Part shown: piece after piece, positions 6,497 through 8,068 of the stretch
How the letters are laid out: every line of letters begins with the position of its first letter
Position numbering within the stretch: the first letter of the stretch is position 1
NCBI GenBank assembly: GCA_016784625.1
Contig: JADHUF010000044.1
Coordinates: 1 to 8,068 of the forward strand
Source of the DNA: Candidatus Nitrosopumilus sp.
Lineage (GTDB): Archaea > Thermoproteota > Nitrososphaeria > Nitrososphaerales > Nitrosopumilaceae
DNA: 8,068 nt
Reading direction: 5' to 3'
Program-made: the position numbers and the translations under genes
Notes under the pieces: model-generated
Database searches by the model: none
Told to the model about the DNA's origin: nothing
The model's input: only the letters and a program-made list of their open reading frames with translations

Positions 6497-8068
6497 TTTG
6501 AAACTCCAATTAATGTTGCTTGTTCTGAATCTCTTTTTGTTTTTCTAACTGTCAAAATTGTTGTATTATGATTGTATTTGTCTCCACGTGTGTATGTAGT
6601 CATTTCAACTTCATATCCTAATTTGTAAATGATTGGTTTAGAACGTTCTATCCAACCTCTTATTTTACCTGCAGATTTTGGAAATATATCATTTTTTTTA
6701 TCATAATGATGAGTGTCAGCAAAAGAAGAAAGTTGTCCGTAGCATTCTCCAAAGGATAAAGAAATCTCGTCTGGATTTTCTGAATCATCTATTTTATGTT
6801 TGAATAATTCTTCAATAAATGGTGCTGCAGGGTTATCATCGTTTAGTTTTTCCGAATCAGATATCATTCGTTGATGGTAATTTGTTACAAAAGACCCCGG
6901 TTCATGACCTAATGATCTAGAAATTGCCTCCCCCCAAATAGTAAAGTCAGTCATATGATCAATTTCAGTAATTTCTTTTCTTACAGTATAGAACAATGAA
7001 ATTGCTTTTGATAATGTCGTAAAGATATGACCTAGTAAATCTGCCTGAATTTCATGGAATTTTTCCAATACTTGATCAAGGCCAATTTTGTTAATTCTAT
7101 CTGTATGATAATAGATTACACGTCTGGCTAGATCACTTTGTTCTGCAGTGACAGGTATACCATTTAGTATGATTTTACGCCTAAAAATAAGGATTATCTC
7201 ATCATTATTTTTGTAAAGTTCTCTTTTTGAATATCCTGCACCCGTAATTGCCTTACAAAGAGTATCTGATTGCTCAAGTGTTATTTTCGAAACATTCTCA
7301 AATACGGGACAATAGTTATTTGATAAATTGATATTCAGATCATCATTATTTTTTGGAAAGTGATTAAGCTGAGAATCTAAATCGTTGTTTTCAGGCGGAA
7401 CTAGACGTGGATCTATAACACGTTTAGTTAATGCACACCTAGTACTTTTAGCAGAATCTTCTTGCCCCACTATCATCATCATTGGGATTGCAATATGATC
7501 AATAAACATAGATACAAGATGAATTGGAAAAACAGAATCATTTCCAAATTTAACCAGTTTAGTGAATTCGTGAATTGGATTTTCTTTGTAATCTAAATTT
7601 GGAGTTATTTGTTGGCTTTGATTAGTCATTCTTTCAAAAATGGGGGTTTCTAATCCATGATTTACAATCTCCACTTTATTCTCAGTGATTTTTACTAATT
7701 TCCAATCAGGGGAGCATAAATCATAATAAATTGAATTGTTGTTACTTGCAATTCTTTTGTTTATTTTTTCACGCTTTATTTCACTATCAAAACTAGCTTG
7801 AGCACAAATTAACGATAATGTATTTTCAACCTTATCTGCGGTTAATTGTGTATTTGTTGATTCATAAAATTTTGATCTTAACCAATCCACTGCTCTTTTT
7901 GAATCAAGACTGATGGATTCTACATGTCCATTGATTTCAATTAATCCATAGAATTTAGAATTGTTATCAGTAGAAATTACAATTTTCTTTATGTGGTTTT
8001 TAGCAAATTCAATTAACTCTCTTGCAGAATCACGGTTAGTATATTTTGTTTTATTTTCAAATCTTTTT
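6493..8068 (-). CDS. Primase-associated AAA+/D5-like ATPase of mobile elements, 5'-truncated by window edge
   Basis: Only the C-terminal part is in the window. A GTG at 7890 could start a 465-residue protein, but the frame stays open for 59 more codons to the right edge and already reads like the family there (SARELIEFAKNHI..., then GLIEINGH). Numbering from 7890: a conserved YYDLCSPDWKLVKI stretch 55-68, a Walker A-like GQEDSAKST 142-150, Walker B-like CPVFENVS 194-201, an SKRELYKNNDEI segment 221-232, sensor-like IILNGI 240-245, and DLARRV 253-258 with likely arginine finger(s). After this come the WGEAISRSLGHEPGSF stretch (319-334) and a C-terminal winged-helix-like FPKSAGKIRGWIERS segment (403-417). 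This matches the helicase/ATPase half of phage- and plasmid-type bifunctional primase proteins. A Prim-Pol or other N-terminal domain may lie outside the window. It overlaps the zinc-ribbon gene by three bases. The usual family loop GEQGSAKS reads GQEDSAKS here and FDN reads FEN, so its activity is not certain. Confidence 0.85.
   Translation of the reverse strand, partial: KRFENKTKYTNRDSARELIEFAKNHIKKIVISTDNNSKFYGLIEINGHVESISLDSKRAVDWLRSKFYESTNTQLTADKVENTLSLICAQASFDSEIKREKINKRIASNNNSIYYDLCSPDWKLVKITENKVEIVNHGLETPIFERMTNQSQQITPNLDYKENPIHEFTKLVKFGNDSVFPIHLVSMFIDHIAIPMMMIVGQEDSAKSTRCALTKRVIDPRLVPPENNDLDSQLNHFPKNNDDLNINLSNNYCPVFENVSKITLEQSDTLCKAITGAGYSKRELYKNNDEIILIFRRKIILNGIPVTAEQSDLARRVIYYHTDRINKIGLDQVLEKFHEIQADLLGHIFTTLSKAISLFYTVRKEITEIDHMTDFTIWGEAISRSLGHEPGSFVTNYHQRMISDSEKLNDDNPAAPFIEELFKHKIDDSENPDEISLSFGECYGQLSSFADTHHYDKKNDIFPKSAGKIRGWIERSKPIIYKLGYEVEMTTYTRGDKYNHNTTILTVRKTKRDSEQATLIGVSN
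6504..6507 (-). promoter_or_regulatory. Ribosome binding site of the zinc-ribbon gene
   Basis: GGAG on the - strand, seven bases upstream of the TTG codon at 6496-6494, lies inside the end of the ATPase gene. It decides in favour of the TTG start, as no ATG or GTG is available near the N-terminal Cys pair. Confidence 0.6.

Noticed and set aside
7888..7890. GTG at 7890 as the true start of the ATPase
   Set aside because: The frame is open to the window edge and the 59 residues upstream look like family sequence, so the gene begins outside the window.
1..8068. CRISPR array, tRNA, rRNA, insertion sequence or integrase
   Set aside because: I looked on both strands and saw no regularly spaced repeats, tRNA-like stretch, transposase or recombinase motif.

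Overview
The window is an AT-rich piece of archaeal accessory DNA. It most likely comes from a thaumarchaeote (Nitrososphaeria, Nitrosopumilus-like). The clues are the low GC content, GGAG-type ribosome binding sites, bare T-tracts instead of hairpin terminators, and a small Cys-rich zinc-ribbon protein (CxxxC...CxxC...CxCC) of a type recalled from marine ammonia-oxidising archaea. No rRNA, tRNA or universal marker gene is present, so the lineage is inferred.

Layout, left to right. (1) Positions 1-69 hold overlapping T-tracts, probably the convergent end of the leftward protease gene and an unseen rightward gene. (2) A leftward gene (70-870) encodes a trypsin-fold serine protease with an intact His-Asp-Ser triad and no signal peptide. 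(3) A 79-bp divergent promoter region separates it from (4) a tightly packed rightward type I restriction-modification operon. Its genes are hsdR (950-3334), hsdM (3341-4801) and hsdS (4806-6107), with gaps of only 6 and 4 bases. (5) Convergent with it is a leftward cluster that enters from the right edge. It holds the C-terminal part of a primase-associated AAA+/D5-like ATPase of mobile elements (6493-8068, 5' end outside the window), a TTG-started 72-residue zinc-ribbon protein (6278-6496), and a 37-residue ribbon-helix-helix (RHH) protein (6154-6267) that is easy to miss because of its size.

How the parts fit. HsdR, HsdM and HsdS form a complete three-subunit enzyme: HsdS supplies two target recognition domains, HsdM methylates adenine, and HsdR translocates and cleaves unmodified DNA. 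The cytoplasmic protease, transcribed divergently from the operon, may share regulation with it and could be part of the same defence island; this is inference. The leftward cluster looks like the replication/regulation module of an integrated element or its remnant (helicase-type ATPase, zinc ribbon and CopG-like RHH regulator). It recalls the CopG plus primase-helicase pairing of pRN-type archaeal plasmids. The window is therefore plausibly a defence cargo next to a mobile-element core, but no integrase, tRNA or attachment site is seen inside it.

No complete undescribed system can be demonstrated. The least ordinary points are the tiny RHH gene with a perfect 12-bp inverted repeat inside it, a near-palindrome covering the hsdR ribosome binding site and start codon, the intracellular protease beside the R-M operon, and substitutions at conserved positions in HsdR and the ATPase.
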